Shown piece after piece: positions 52,812 through 61,110 of a stretch of 64,000 nt of DNA. The DNA is from an uncultured Eubacteriales bacterium (GTDB taxonomy: Bacteria > Bacillota > Clostridia > Oscillospirales > Acutalibacteraceae). Position numbers and translations under genes: made by a program. The notes under the pieces are model-generated. The model was not told the DNA's origin. It saw only the letters and a program-made list of their open reading frames with translations, and searched no databases. Every line of letters begins with the position of its first letter. Within the stretch, counting starts at the first letter, position 1. Location: the NCBI GenBank assembly GCA_900316385.1, contig ONCP01000012.1, positions 1 to 64,000 on the forward strand, in the 5' to 3' direction.

Positions 52812-53730
52812 CGGAGAGCTTGAGCTAGTCAACAGCTACGCGCGCAGACCTCTCTCGGAGGACGAGGTGTTCATCTTCACCGTAGCGCTGTGCGACAACG
52901 AGGTCGACCGCGACTATGAGAGGTTCACCGTTGAGTCGCTTGAAAAGCTGGCGACGCTTTTTGTCGGTAAATGCGGTATCTTTGACCACGACCCGTCCGC
53001 GAAAAATCAGAGCGCGAGGATAATCAGCGCCAAGGTCGAGGCGGTCGCGGGCAAAAAGAATCTGCTCGGCGACGACTACTTTCGCCTGACGGCGAGAGCG
53101 TATATGCCGAAAACAGAAGGCAACCGCGAGCTTAGGGACGCGATCGACAGCGGCATAATCCGCGAGGTCAGCGTCGGCTGTTCGGTCGAAAGGACCGTGT
53201 GCAGTATCTGCGGCGAGGAAATGAGCTCCCAGCTCTGCTCTCACAGAAGGGGCGAGACCTACTCGGGCAAGCTTTGCTACGGCGAGCTTGTCGAACCGCT
53301 CGACGCGTATGAATTCAGCTTTGTGGCGGTTCCCGCGCAGAAGGAGGCGGGAGTGATCAAATCCTTCGGAAAGGAGAAAAGTATGGAGGATATTCTTAAA
53401 AGCATTGAAAAGGGCGAGGCTGTCACCCTTACAAAAACAGACAGCGAAATGCTTTGTTCCTATATCGAGGGACTGAAAAAGCAGTCGGCTGACGGTGCCC
53501 TGTACCGTTCAAGGCTCGAAAAAGAGGTCAAAAAGTACTACGCCTTATGCGAGCCCGAGCTCTCGGAAAAGACCGTCGGCGATATGGTGAAGGCGGTTTC
53601 GACCGAGGCTCTCTGCGAGCTCGAAAGAGTGTTCAGGGCAAAGTCGGGCGAAATGCTTCCGCCGACGCCGCAGCTCGCGCCGAAAAGAAGCGCGGTAAAC
53701 GATAACAAAAATTCTCAGTTTAAAATCTAG
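52771..53730 (+). CDS. prohead protease with zinc-ribbon insert and scaffold-like tail
   Basis: 319 residues. The HK97-type protease core appears as DNEVDRDYERFTVESLEKLATLFVGKCGIFDHDPSAKNQSARI and LRDAIDSGIIREVSVGC, with EFSFVAVPAQKEAGV. Between them lies CSICGEEMSSQLCSHRRGETYSGKLC, a metal-binding-like insert seen in a subgroup of phage proteases. The C-terminal 130 residues are helical and charged, likely the delta/scaffold domain. AGGTGAAACAA before the ATG at 52771. Confidence 0.78.
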   Translation: MKSHPIIKSPILLDGELELVNSYARRPLSEDEVFIFTVALCDNEVDRDYERFTVESLEKLATLFVGKCGIFDHDPSAKNQSARIISAKVEAVAGKKNLLGDDYFRLTARAYMPKTEGNRELRDAIDSGIIREVSVGCSVERTVCSICGEEMSSQLCSHRRGETYSGKLCYGELVEPLDAYEFSFVAVPAQKEAGVIKSFGKEKSMEDILKSIEKGEAVTLTKTDSEMLCSYIEGLKKQSADGALYRSRLEKEVKKYYALCEPELSEKTVGDMVKAVSTEALCELERVFRAKSGEMLPPTPQLAPKRSAVNDNKNSQFKI

Positions 53731-53741
53731 GAGGTAAAACT

Positions 53742-54077
53742 ATGAACATCAATTTTAACGGATACGGCGAGAACGTCGCTACATTTCTTGCTTCGTCCGC
53801 CGTTAAGGAAGGCGACTTCGTAATTATGGGCGAGAACAACTATCAGGTAGTTCCCGCCACAGCAAACGCCGAGCTTTTCGGCAAATGTCTCAGCGTCAGA
53901 GACGGCTATGCCGCCGTAATGACCTCGGGCTATATCGAGACTCCCTACGAGGGCGAGATCACGCTCGGACTTTGCGGTATTGTTACCGCCTCGGCTGACA
54001 AGGCGGCTTATTCCGCGAACGCCGAAAAGCATAAGGTGATCTACATCGACGACGACAAAGTCGGTTTTATTTTATAA
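53742..54077 (+). CDS. head decoration / DUF2190-like capsid protein
   Basis: 111 residues of beta-rich pattern (VKEGDFVIMGENNYQVVPATANAELFGKCLSVRDGYAAVMTSGYIETPYEGEITLGLCGIVTA), typical of small capsid decoration proteins between protease and major capsid. GGAGGTAAAACT upstream. Confidence 0.72.
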   Translation: MNINFNGYGENVATFLASSAVKEGDFVIMGENNYQVVPATANAELFGKCLSVRDGYAAVMTSGYIETPYEGEITLGLCGIVTASADKAAYSANAEKHKVIYIDDDKVGFIL

Positions 54078-54089
54078 GGAGGAGATAAT

Positions 54090-55103
54090 ATGGCAAATTT
54101 TGAAAACATTACGATCGAAAAGGGTATGTATCAGTTGAACGGCAAAAGCCTCACGGATACTCTCGAGTCGCTCGACCCTTCGGAGAATTACAGAGGCACC
54201 GAGCTTGAGGGCCTTGACGCCTTCGGCCGCCAGCTCAAGCGCTTTGATATCCATGTATCGGGCGCGGGCAGCGACTGCGTCGAAAAGTTCTTCCAGACCT
54301 CAAACTCGGCGGCGCTTTTCCCCGAGTACGTCAGCAGAGCCGTAAAGCAGGGTATGGAGCAGGCGGATATCATCCCCGATATCGTAGCCAGCGTTACAAA
54401 TATCGACGGTATGGATTACCGCTCTATCGCTTCCGTTCCCTCTGAGGAGGACAAGACCCTCGTAGTTGTAGCCGAGGGCGCGCAGATCCCTCAGACTGTT
54501 GTAAAAACTCAGGAGAATCTTGTTAAGCTCCACAAGAGAGGAAGAATGCTCGTGAGTTCTTACGAGGCGCTTCGTTTCCAGCGTCTTGACCTCTTTACCG
54601 TTACTCTCAATCAGATCGGCGCTTACATCCGCCGCGCTCAGCTCAAGGACGCTGTCGACGTGCTTGTTAACGGAGACGGCAACAACAACGCCTGCTCCAC
54701 GGTAGCGGTAGACGATGCCAACGCAGGCATCACCTACGGCGATATCCTCAAGCTTTGGGGCGAGCTCACACCCTACGAGCTCAACACGATCCTCGCTCCG
54801 ACTGCGGCTATGAAGAAGATCCTTTCTCTCGCCGAGATGAAGGACGCCGTAGCAGGTCTTAACTTCCACGGCACGGGCAAGATGATCACGCCCCTCGGCG
54901 CGACTTTGCTCCATACTCCCGCTATCACAGGCGATATGATCATCGGCCTTGACAAGAACTGCGCCCTTGAGATGGTTCAGGCGGGCGACGTAGTTACAGA
55001 TTACGACAAGCTCATTGACCGTCAGCTTGAGAGAGCGGCGATCAGCTGCACCGCGGGCTTCGCGAAAATCTTTAAGGAAGCAAGCAAGGCGCTCACGTAC
55101 TGA
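54090..55103 (+). CDS. major capsid protein (HK97 fold)
   Basis: 337 residues. FFQTSNSAALFPEYVSRAVKQGMEQADIIPDIVASVTNIDGMDYRSI (N-arm and E-loop region), then GAQIPQTVVKTQENLVKLHKRGRMLVSSYEALRFQRLD and the C-terminal A-domain with ALAMDAVAG-like and DKNCALEMVQAGDVVTDYDKLIDRQLERAAIS. Forms the capsid shell. AAGGAGGAGATAAT upstream. Confidence 0.88.
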   Translation: MANFENITIEKGMYQLNGKSLTDTLESLDPSENYRGTELEGLDAFGRQLKRFDIHVSGAGSDCVEKFFQTSNSAALFPEYVSRAVKQGMEQADIIPDIVASVTNIDGMDYRSIASVPSEEDKTLVVVAEGAQIPQTVVKTQENLVKLHKRGRMLVSSYEALRFQRLDLFTVTLNQIGAYIRRAQLKDAVDVLVNGDGNNNACSTVAVDDANAGITYGDILKLWGELTPYELNTILAPTAAMKKILSLAEMKDAVAGLNFHGTGKMITPLGATLLHTPAITGDMIIGLDKNCALEMVQAGDVVTDYDKLIDRQLERAAISCTAGFAKIFKEASKALTY

Positions 55104-55113
55104 GAGGTGTAAT

Positions 55114-55470
55114 ATGAACTTTGAAAATATTTTGGAGAGGTTCATACTGCTTTCGGGACTGAGCCGTGAAAAAGCTCTTGAATGGAAATATTCACTCGAG
55201 GACGCGGGACGTTACGTCAGAACGCTTTGCGTCGGAAAGGAGCTGTCGGAATCCGACAGCTCCCGTCTCGACAGGCTCGCGGGAGTCTACGCCTATTGTC
55301 GGTATATCTGCTACACTGCGGATATGTCGGGCGGCTTTCGCGCGGGAGACCTCACGGTGCACGCTGACAAAAGCTGCACCGAGAAAGCCGAAAGGCTCTG
55401 GCAAAGCGAGCTCAGAGCTAACCGCGATCTTGTTTCGGATTCGTGCTTTTTGTTCGGGAGAGTGGTTTGA
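55114..55470 (+). CDS. head-tail connector-like protein 1
   Basis: 118 residues, helical (ILERFILLSGLSREKALEWKYSLEDAGRYVRTL ... DRLAGVYAYCRYICYTADM). Position directly after the major capsid protein and size match a gp6/gp15-type adaptor that docks on the portal. AGAGGTGTAAT upstream. Stop overlaps the next start (TGATG). Confidence 0.68.
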   Translation: MNFENILERFILLSGLSREKALEWKYSLEDAGRYVRTLCVGKELSESDSSRLDRLAGVYAYCRYICYTADMSGGFRAGDLTVHADKSCTEKAERLWQSELRANRDLVSDSCFLFGRVV

Positions 55471-55814
55471 TGAGCAAGGCGACGGATATCATTCAAAAAT
55501 GGGGCGAAAGCCTCAGCGTCACAACCGAAGGCGCCGAGCTTAACTTCAAGGGCATTATCCAGCCCTTGAACAAGAAAAGATATTCAACCTACTTCACCGA
55601 GCGGCTCTCGGCGGGAACGCTGTGCAATAACGTGTATTATCTTATCTTTCCGCCCACCGTCAGTCTGGCGGCGGGAACCGTTATCCGATCGGAGGATAAG
55701 AGCTACTGCGTTCGTTCCTGCGGAGCCTTTAAGGTCAAAAATGAGAGTGTATACGCGTGGGCGGTTTTATCCGCCCGCGCCGTATCGGAGGAGGATGATT
55801 ATGAACAGTATTAA
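55470..55814 (+). CDS. head-tail connector-like protein 2
   Basis: 114 residues, beta-rich (ELNFKGIIQPLNKKRYSTYFTERLSAGTLCNNVYYLIFPPTVSLAAGTVIRSEDKSYCVRSCGAFKV). Typical head-completion/stopper position, 1 bp overlap with the first connector and 14 bp overlap with the third. Confidence 0.6.
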   Translation: MSKATDIIQKWGESLSVTTEGAELNFKGIIQPLNKKRYSTYFTERLSAGTLCNNVYYLIFPPTVSLAAGTVIRSEDKSYCVRSCGAFKVKNESVYAWAVLSARAVSEEDDYEQY

Positions 55815-56214
55815 CACTGTTATGGATGAGCTCATCACGACTGTCAAGACCGCTCCCGAGCTTTCGGGCATAAGATTCTTCAAGGCTTACCGATGTGAGG
55901 CGGCGGACGTTCCTGCCGACGGGATAACGGCTGTCGTCGAGCTTTGCGAGATACACAAAACACGCGGATATATCGGGATGAGCGGCAGCTTCGATTGCTC
56001 CGCGAAATATATTATCCGCGTCGGCGGAGGCTCGTCCGTGCCGGGAACCGAGCTCAATTCCGCGGTCTGCACACTTTTGTCAAATCTCAGAGACGCCGAC
56101 CTTCAGGGGTATATTTACGACTGGAAGATCGGCAGAGCCGAATATGACAAAAAGCGTCAGGCGGTATTCCGCGAGCTTTCGCTGGAGCTCCGCTACTGTG
56201 AGGCATCGTTATGA
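55801..56214 (+). CDS. tail-terminator-like protein
   Basis: 137 residues. MNSINTVMDELITTVKTAPELSGIRFFKAYRCEAAD ... CSAKYIIRVGGGSSVPGTELNSAVCTLLSNLRDADLQGYIYDWKIGRAEYDKKRQAVFRELSLELRYCE fits the small tail-terminator or gpU-like proteins. Adjoins the tube-like gene. Confidence 0.6.
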   Translation: MNSINTVMDELITTVKTAPELSGIRFFKAYRCEAADVPADGITAVVELCEIHKTRGYIGMSGSFDCSAKYIIRVGGGSSVPGTELNSAVCTLLSNLRDADLQGYIYDWKIGRAEYDKKRQAVFRELSLELRYCEASL

Positions 56215-56561
56215 TCAGTCCCGATTTAAGACAGACCTCGATATTGAAAGACGGTGTTTTGCTTGAGGGAGTCATCGATTACAGGTTTGCCGAAAAAGAC
56301 GCCGTTAAAGAGGTCTATGAGTTCCAGAATAACACGCCCGTAGCCGTTGTCAAGGGAAAGGAAAGCTACGAGCTCACCCTTAAAATGTACGGCGGATTTC
56401 CCGATTTCGTCATAGAAGGGTTCAATATTGAGATCACCGATCCCTACGCACATCTGCAAATGAGTGATTGCAGGGTCAGCGAGATCGAGCATGAAAGAGA
56501 CGGCAGCGGAAAGATATACAGCGTGGTGAAAATAGTTTCAAAAAGGAAGTGTTACGGATGA
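56211..56561 (+). CDS. tail-tube-like protein
   Basis: 116 residues. KGKESYELTLKMYGGFPDFVIEGFNIEITDPYAHLQMSDCRVSEIEHERDGSGKIYSVVKIVSKRK follows the tube-protein pattern (strand-loop strand, ...C.V..IE....G.I.S....V..R). It is shorter than usual XkdM-type tubes (about 145), and no sheath gene precedes it. Start overlaps the upstream stop by 4 bp. Placement between terminator and baseplate genes supports a tube identity. Confidence 0.6.
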   Translation: MISPDLRQTSILKDGVLLEGVIDYRFAEKDAVKEVYEFQNNTPVAVVKGKESYELTLKMYGGFPDFVIEGFNIEITDPYAHLQMSDCRVSEIEHERDGSGKIYSVVKIVSKRKCYG

Positions 56562-56683
56562 TTACAGACAGCATTGAATATGAAAACGCGGAAAACGCCG
56601 CGAGAGAGATCAGCGAGGTTTATGAGCGCGACAGCCGACGATTCAGCCGAGCCCTGACCGAGGAGCAGGAGGCGAGGTCGTGA
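56558..56683 (+). CDS. 41-residue ORF at the tape-measure position
   Basis: A short charged, helical protein (MITDSIEYENAENAAREISE ... ALTEEQEARS) starting within the tube gene's stop (ATGA) and ending in the next start (TCGTGACC). Phage tails normally have chaperones and a tape-measure protein of 600-1500 residues between tube and hub; here only this ORF remains. If it were a tape measure it would set a length of only about 6 nm. Alternatively it is a small connector. Confidence 0.55.
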   Translation: MITDSIEYENAENAAREISEVYERDSRRFSRALTEEQEARS

Positions 56684-57198
56684 CCAACGCTATGATAAGG
56701 TTCAGGGATTATGAGTTCGAGCATAACCCCGAAACGCTCAGGATCACCTCCGAGAATAATGTAGTTAGCTGTGACTCGCTCTACGGCAAAGCCGACGTTT
56801 ACGGGTTCGGCAGTCGTCCGAGGATCGTTACGGGCGAGGGAAGTATCGTCGGTGAAAACTGCATATATAAATTTTTGAGGCTTTTCGGCGTAAAACAGCA
56901 GAACGGCAGCGGGATACTCTCGCTGCCGTCGGTAAAGCCGTTCAGGGCGTTTTTTAAAAGTCTGGAGTTTGCCGCCGAGCCCACGCCCGAGCTTGTTGCA
57001 TATAAATTCGTTTTTGTAGAGGACCTTTCGGGTGACGGCGGCGAACGACCCGAGAAATATCACACGCTCGGAAATGATGAGGATCTTTGGGACGTGTCCT
57101 ACCGATATGACGTTCCGATAGAAACTCTGCTTGAGCTCAATCCCTTTATCGCTCGTCCCGAGGAGGTTGGGGAAGGAGAGGAGGTCAGGATATGCTGA
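56680..57198 (+). CDS. LysM-domain tail/baseplate protein (XkdP-like)
   Basis: 172 residues. The N-terminal part (RFRDYEFEHNPETLRITSENNVVSCDSLYGKADVYGFGSRPRIVTGEGSIVG) resembles the XkdP/gp53-type domain; the last 50 residues are LysM-like (EKYHTLGNDEDLWDVSYRYDVPIETLLELNPFI), which binds peptidoglycan. GTG start at 56680 overlaps the previous stop. In phages it connects tube and hub. Confidence 0.82.
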   Translation: MTNAMIRFRDYEFEHNPETLRITSENNVVSCDSLYGKADVYGFGSRPRIVTGEGSIVGENCIYKFLRLFGVKQQNGSGILSLPSVKPFRAFFKSLEFAAEPTPELVAYKFVFVEDLSGDGGERPEKYHTLGNDEDLWDVSYRYDVPIETLLELNPFIARPEEVGEGEEVRIC

Positions 57199-58136
57199 AG
57201 CTGTTTGCGTACGATACCGAGAACAACGAGCTGGAGCTCGGAGGTATCGTTTCACTGAGCTATAACAGCGAGGAGAACGTTCCCGCGGACGATCTCTGCG
57301 TCAGACTTTCGGTTTCTCCGTCGCTTCCCGAGCTTGCGCGCGTCAGACTTGTCGAGGACGGGAACGCGTTGTTCACGGGAGTTGTGGACGAGCAGCAGAA
57401 CTGCATTTCGGAAAGCGAAGTGTATACAAAAATAACCGCCAGAAGTCTGGCGGCATTACTGCTGGACAACGAGAGCGAGCCTGTCAGTTATTATTATCCC
57501 ACCTCCGCGGTGATATTCGAGCGTCACCTCAAGCCCTGCGGGATCACCTCGTATAAGGGCTACGACTCTTTCCTGAGGGACAGGCTCAATATCCCCAAGG
57601 GCTGTACGAACTGGCGCGCGCTCGCGCTTTACTGCAAGCGCTCTCTCGGTACCGTACCGCGTGTAACGGGCGACGGCACTGTCGATTTTATGGGCATACA
57701 AAGCGGGAAAAGCCTTGTTTTCTCCCATGAGCGCGGTATCGGTTACAGCAGTGTTAAGGAAAACCTCCGCCGCTGTAAGCCGATCTCCGACGTGCTGGTC
57801 AAGCTTCCCAACAGCTCGGGCTATAACTTTGATATCGAGAACACCGAGGCCAAAAGCCGCAAAATAAAAAGGGTCAGATATCTGGACGTAAGCTGCGGCT
57901 CCTCCGCGGGCACAGCCGATATTATGATAAGCAACAGCGAGCGTTCATCCTATGAGATCGAGCTGATCACGCCCGAGCGGCTGATCGGCTCGGTAGGCGC
58001 GGCGGCGGAGCTTTTTGACCCGATACTGGGGGAGAGAAGGGGGCTTTTGATAAGCTCTGTATATTACAGCCTCAGCCCCAAGGGCGGATATTCCGTGATT
58101 AAGCTTAGAAAGGATAAAAACAATGTGGATTCTTGA
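57192..58136 (+). CDS. baseplate hub protein (XkdQ/gpD-like)
   Basis: 314 residues: LFAYDTENNELELGGIVSLSYNSEENVPADDLCVRLSVSPSLPELARVRLVEDGNALFTGVVDEQQN, KITARSLAALLLDNESEPVSYYYPTSAVIFERHLKPCGI, and RISVV-type end. Matches the phage late control D/hub family of contractile or sheathless tails. Overlaps both neighbours. Confidence 0.8.
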   Translation: MLKLFAYDTENNELELGGIVSLSYNSEENVPADDLCVRLSVSPSLPELARVRLVEDGNALFTGVVDEQQNCISESEVYTKITARSLAALLLDNESEPVSYYYPTSAVIFERHLKPCGITSYKGYDSFLRDRLNIPKGCTNWRALALYCKRSLGTVPRVTGDGTVDFMGIQSGKSLVFSHERGIGYSSVKENLRRCKPISDVLVKLPNSSGYNFDIENTEAKSRKIKRVRYLDVSCGSSAGTADIMISNSERSSYEIELITPERLIGSVGAAAELFDPILGERRGLLISSVYYSLSPKGGYSVIKLRKDKNNVDS

Positions 58137-58455
58137 TTATATAACAAACAAGCCCGTCGGCTCTACTCCGATCGAGCAGGGCAGTATAAAGGGCTCTCTT
58201 AACGGTTTGGTTGAGGTGAACGCCTCCTCGTCGTTCCCCAAAATACCCGTCGCGGTCCCGTTCGGTATCGCGAGCGTTCCTCCCGAGGGCGAAAGCTCCG
58301 TTGTGGCTTCGGTCGGAAACGGCGACGTTTGTCTCGGAGTGCTGGCGAAGGATAAGGAGCTCAAGCCCGGGGAAATAATGCTTTTCTCACAGGGCGGAGC
58401 GACCCTGAAGCTCTCAAACGACGGTCATGTTTATATTAACGGAGTGATGTATTGA
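58123..58455 (+). CDS. baseplate spike-like protein
   Basis: 110 residues. SSFPKIPVAVPFGIASVPPEGESSVVASVGNGDVCLGVLAKDKELKPGEIMLFSQGGATLKLSNDGHVYINGVMY resembles the gpV/gp45-type OB-fold plus beta-helical spike. Compared with others it is truncated to the OB and short stem. Confidence 0.74.
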   Translation: MWILDYITNKPVGSTPIEQGSIKGSLNGLVEVNASSSFPKIPVAVPFGIASVPPEGESSVVASVGNGDVCLGVLAKDKELKPGEIMLFSQGGATLKLSNDGHVYINGVMY

Positions 58456-58793
58456 TGGATATCAGGATCAATAACCGTGACATCGTGATCTTACCAAACG
58501 GTTATCCCGAGACTGTCTCGGGACTTGACGAGGTGATACAGCGCGTTAGGATAAAGCTGGGCGCGAGAAAGGGCTCCTTCGCTTACGATCGTTCTATCGG
58601 TATCGTGGAGGGAAGTATCGCGGCAAACAGGCCGAACTCGTGCTCAACTGCGGAGAGTATCATCAACGAGGCTCTGATAGGCACCGACGTGTACGTTAAG
58701 GTCACGGGTGTGTCCACTATGAACGGCGATACGGTGGTTGAGTTTACGGTGTCGGACGGATATGATGAAAAAAATTCGGAGGTGGTATTATGA
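58455..58793 (+). CDS. baseplate wedge protein gp25/gpW-like
   Basis: 112 residues. VSGLDEVIQRVRIKLGARKGSFAYDRSIGIVEGSIAANRP and INEALIGTDVYVKVTGVSTMNGDTVVEFTVSDG match gp25 (lysozyme-like fold wedge). The ATG at 58455 overlaps the spike stop. Present in contractile tails; here without a sheath gene. Confidence 0.82.
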   Translation: MDIRINNRDIVILPNGYPETVSGLDEVIQRVRIKLGARKGSFAYDRSIGIVEGSIAANRPNSCSTAESIINEALIGTDVYVKVTGVSTMNGDTVVEFTVSDGYDEKNSEVVL

Positions 58794-59857
58794 ACAGCTA
58801 TGAATCGATCCTTGCGTCAATGAAGGAAAAATACACCGAGCTTTCGGGCAATAATATCCCCGACGGCTCCGATATCGATATCAGGATGAAGCTGCTCGCG
58901 GGCGAGATCTTCAGCGGAGAAGCTCACCTTGATTTTCTCAAGCGTCAGATGTTCGCGAAAACCGCGACGGGGGAGTTCCTTGACAATCACGCCGAGGACA
59001 GAGGGCTTTCAAGAAAACAGGCGGTCAAATCGAGCGGTCTGGTCGCGTTCAGGGTGAACGAGGCGAGAAGCGAGGATATCATAATCCCGTCGGGAACGAT
59101 CGTCTCTACCTCGGGCTCAAGCTCTATCCGTTTTATAACGGATTCGACCGAGGTTCTCGCGGCAGGCAGCGTGAGAAAGTCAGTTCATTGTATAGCGGAG
59201 AGAGCGGGAGCCGACGGAAACGTTTCGGCTGGCACGATCGACGTGATGGTGTCGAGCGTTATCGGGATCGATAACATAATCAACACGGGAGCGTTCAGCG
59301 GAGGCGCCGACAGGGAAAGCGACGATGAGCTTCGCGAGCGTATTCTGGACACATACAGAAACGTTTCCAACGGCTGTAACGCGGCGTATTATAAGAAGCT
59401 TGCTCAGAATGTGGACGGAGTGTATTCCGTTAAGGTCGTTCCGAGAGCAAGAGGAGCAGGTACGGTGGACGTCAATATCTGCGGTCAGGGCGAGATGGTG
59501 TCTAACACTGCGGTCGCCCGCGTTCAGGCTTTGCTGAATGAAAACAGGGAGTTGAACGTTGACGTTCGCGCGAACGCCGCGACAGAGGTTATCGTGTCCT
59601 TCGGTGTTAACATTATGGTTCGCGACGGCTATTCGTTCAGAGACGTTAAGACAAGGCTGACGAGCGCGGTCAGGGATTACGTGCTGTCTCTCGGAGTAGG
59701 CGGCGACGTGGTCGAATCGCAGCTTGGCGGAGTGATAGCGTCAGTAGAGGGCGTTTATGACTATATATTTATGTTCGGCTATGATTCCTCGTACAGCGTC
59801 GCCGACGATGAGTTCGCCGTGTTCAGCAGTATAACGATAGGGGAGCTCTCAACATGA
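58790..59857 (+). CDS. baseplate J-family protein
   Basis: 355 residues. HLDFLKRQMFAKTATGEFLDNHAEDRGLSRKQAVKSSGLVAFRVNEARSEDIIIPSGTIVSTS, GADRESDDELRERILDTYRNVSNGCNAAYYKKLAQNVDGVYSVKVVPRARGAGTVDVNICG, and the C-terminal beta domain, as in phage P2 gpJ / Mu gp47. Forms the baseplate wedge ring. Overlaps gp25 and gpI. Confidence 0.9.
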   Translation: MNSYESILASMKEKYTELSGNNIPDGSDIDIRMKLLAGEIFSGEAHLDFLKRQMFAKTATGEFLDNHAEDRGLSRKQAVKSSGLVAFRVNEARSEDIIIPSGTIVSTSGSSSIRFITDSTEVLAAGSVRKSVHCIAERAGADGNVSAGTIDVMVSSVIGIDNIINTGAFSGGADRESDDELRERILDTYRNVSNGCNAAYYKKLAQNVDGVYSVKVVPRARGAGTVDVNICGQGEMVSNTAVARVQALLNENRELNVDVRANAATEVIVSFGVNIMVRDGYSFRDVKTRLTSAVRDYVLSLGVGGDVVESQLGGVIASVEGVYDYIFMFGYDSSYSVADDEFAVFSSITIGELST

Positions 59858-60414
59858 CGGCGTTTGAAGCAATGTTTCGCAAACTGGCACCGCTCGGATT
59901 GTACAATACGGGCGAGGGCACAAACATCAGAGCCGAGCTCGAGGCGTACGCCGTGGCTCTGCAAGAATATCGCGAGCATATTGAAACAGCTCTCAGAGAG
60001 TGTTTTATCTCAACCTCTCAGAGCTTCGGATTGGAGATAAGGGAGAGCGTTTTCGGCAATATACGCTCCGATTACACGACATCTCAAAGACGCCAAATGC
60101 TGATTTTGAGAAAGAGCTTCAACGACGGCGATTTTACCTTGGACGGCTTTGACAGAATGATCCGCAGCTTTGGTGTTTCAAACTACACTATCCTTGAATC
60201 GCCCGAAACCTACACCGTCAGTATCGGAGTAAACGACGATTGCGGCGAAGCCGACAGGGCGTGGATAATCAGACAGATCGCCCTTGCGCTTCCCGCTCAG
60301 CTCAACTCAAACATTTATCTGACGGGCAGTACGTTCTCGGAGCTGGATTCCGAAAATATGACGTTCGAAGTATTCGACTATGCCGACCGTACGTGGTCGG
60401 AAATTGAAAGCTAA
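59854..60414 (+). CDS. baseplate gpI-like protein (YmfQ/DUF2313)
   Basis: 186 residues. LAPLGLYNTGEGTNIRAELEAYAVALQEYREHIETALRECFISTSQSFGLEIRESVFG ... RRQMLILRKSFNDGDFTLDGFDRMIRSFG and C-terminal NSNIYLTGSTFSELDSENMTFEVFD are the DUF2313 pattern. It follows gpJ as in many tails. Confidence 0.84.
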   Translation: MTAFEAMFRKLAPLGLYNTGEGTNIRAELEAYAVALQEYREHIETALRECFISTSQSFGLEIRESVFGNIRSDYTTSQRRQMLILRKSFNDGDFTLDGFDRMIRSFGVSNYTILESPETYTVSIGVNDDCGEADRAWIIRQIALALPAQLNSNIYLTGSTFSELDSENMTFEVFDYADRTWSEIES

Positions 60415-60428
60415 GGAGGATAATAATT

Positions 60429-60890
60429 ATGCCATCAACAAACAGAACGCCGAATCTCGGCTTGAACAGCTGGATTGACAGCGACAGACCGAAGCGCATT
60501 GACTTTGTATCGGACAACACCATCATCGATAACTATGTCGGGGGACATATCGCCGATACCGATGTTCACCTCACGGCGGCTGAAAAAGCAAGAGCGACCG
60601 AGCCGTTCAGGATAATGGTCCTGTACGGAACGGGTGAAACGTCGATGTCCGTGAATGTTGGGTTCAATCCCGCGATGGTCACTGTGTTCAGGACAGGCTA
60701 TCCGCTGGGCTACTACAACGGCACAAGCTTTAATGTTGATTCCGCGGTATGGACGCCCAGAGGCGCGAGCTGCGGTATTTCCGTAGAAGGCGAGAGAGTG
60801 ACTCTGCTCAACGGAAGCACGGGTATAACCCGAGTTACAAACAACCTCAACGAGGAGAACGCGCAATACATTCTGATAGCATACAGATGA
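60429..60890 (+). CDS. tail-fibre-like protein
   Basis: 153 residues. N-terminal TPNLGLNSWIDSDRPKRIDFVSDNTIIDNYVGGHIADTDVHLTAAEKARATEPF is the common start of clostridial prophage fibre proteins; the beta-rich C-terminal 90 residues may be the tip. Very short for a fibre, with no chaperone. GGAGGATAATAATT upstream. Confidence 0.78.
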   Translation: MPSTNRTPNLGLNSWIDSDRPKRIDFVSDNTIIDNYVGGHIADTDVHLTAAEKARATEPFRIMVLYGTGETSMSVNVGFNPAMVTVFRTGYPLGYYNGTSFNVDSAVWTPRGASCGISVEGERVTLLNGSTGITRVTNNLNEENAQYILIAYR

Positions 60891-60952
60891 TCAAAAGAAA
60901 AACGGGCTGTCGCCGAAGAGACAGCTCCGTGAAAAGCAGACAATAAAAAAGG

Positions 60953-60995
60953 ACCTCCTGTGGTAGAATTAAAGAACCTGCCATAGGAGGTTTTA
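60953..60995. terminator. terminator after the fibre gene
   Basis: An 11-bp stem with one G-T pair and a 17-base loop; TTTT on the plus side and a six-T run in minus reading. Likely end of the phage-like transcript. Confidence 0.6.
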
Positions 60996-61061
60996 ATATG
61001 ATGAAAACGGATTCCTCAATATCGGTATTATTGATTTCCTTCTTGACGATACGTTGTTTTA

Positions 61062-61097
61062 AAAATCGCCGCAGGTTAAATTCCCGCGGCGATTTTA
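61062..61097. terminator. bidirectional terminator
   Basis: Perfect 11-bp stem with a 13-base loop and T-rich tails on both strands, between convergent transcripts. Confidence 0.8.
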
Positions 61098-61110
61098 AAT
61101 CTTTAAAATA

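Larger units (their letters stand above)
49884..60890 (+). mobile_element. compact phage-like particle cassette
   Basis: Eighteen same-strand genes with TGATG/ATGA overlaps: small and large terminase, portal, prohead protease, head decoration, major capsid, three connector-type genes, a tube-like gene, a 41-residue ORF, LysM-tail protein, hub, spike-like, gp25, gpJ, gpI and fiber. Integrase, repressor, lysis, replication, tail sheath, tape measure and tail chaperones are all missing. The cassette sits between the housekeeping genes pnp and ppdK without visible att repeats; codon usage resembles its neighbours. It is either a decayed prophage or a domesticated particle. Confidence 0.75.
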
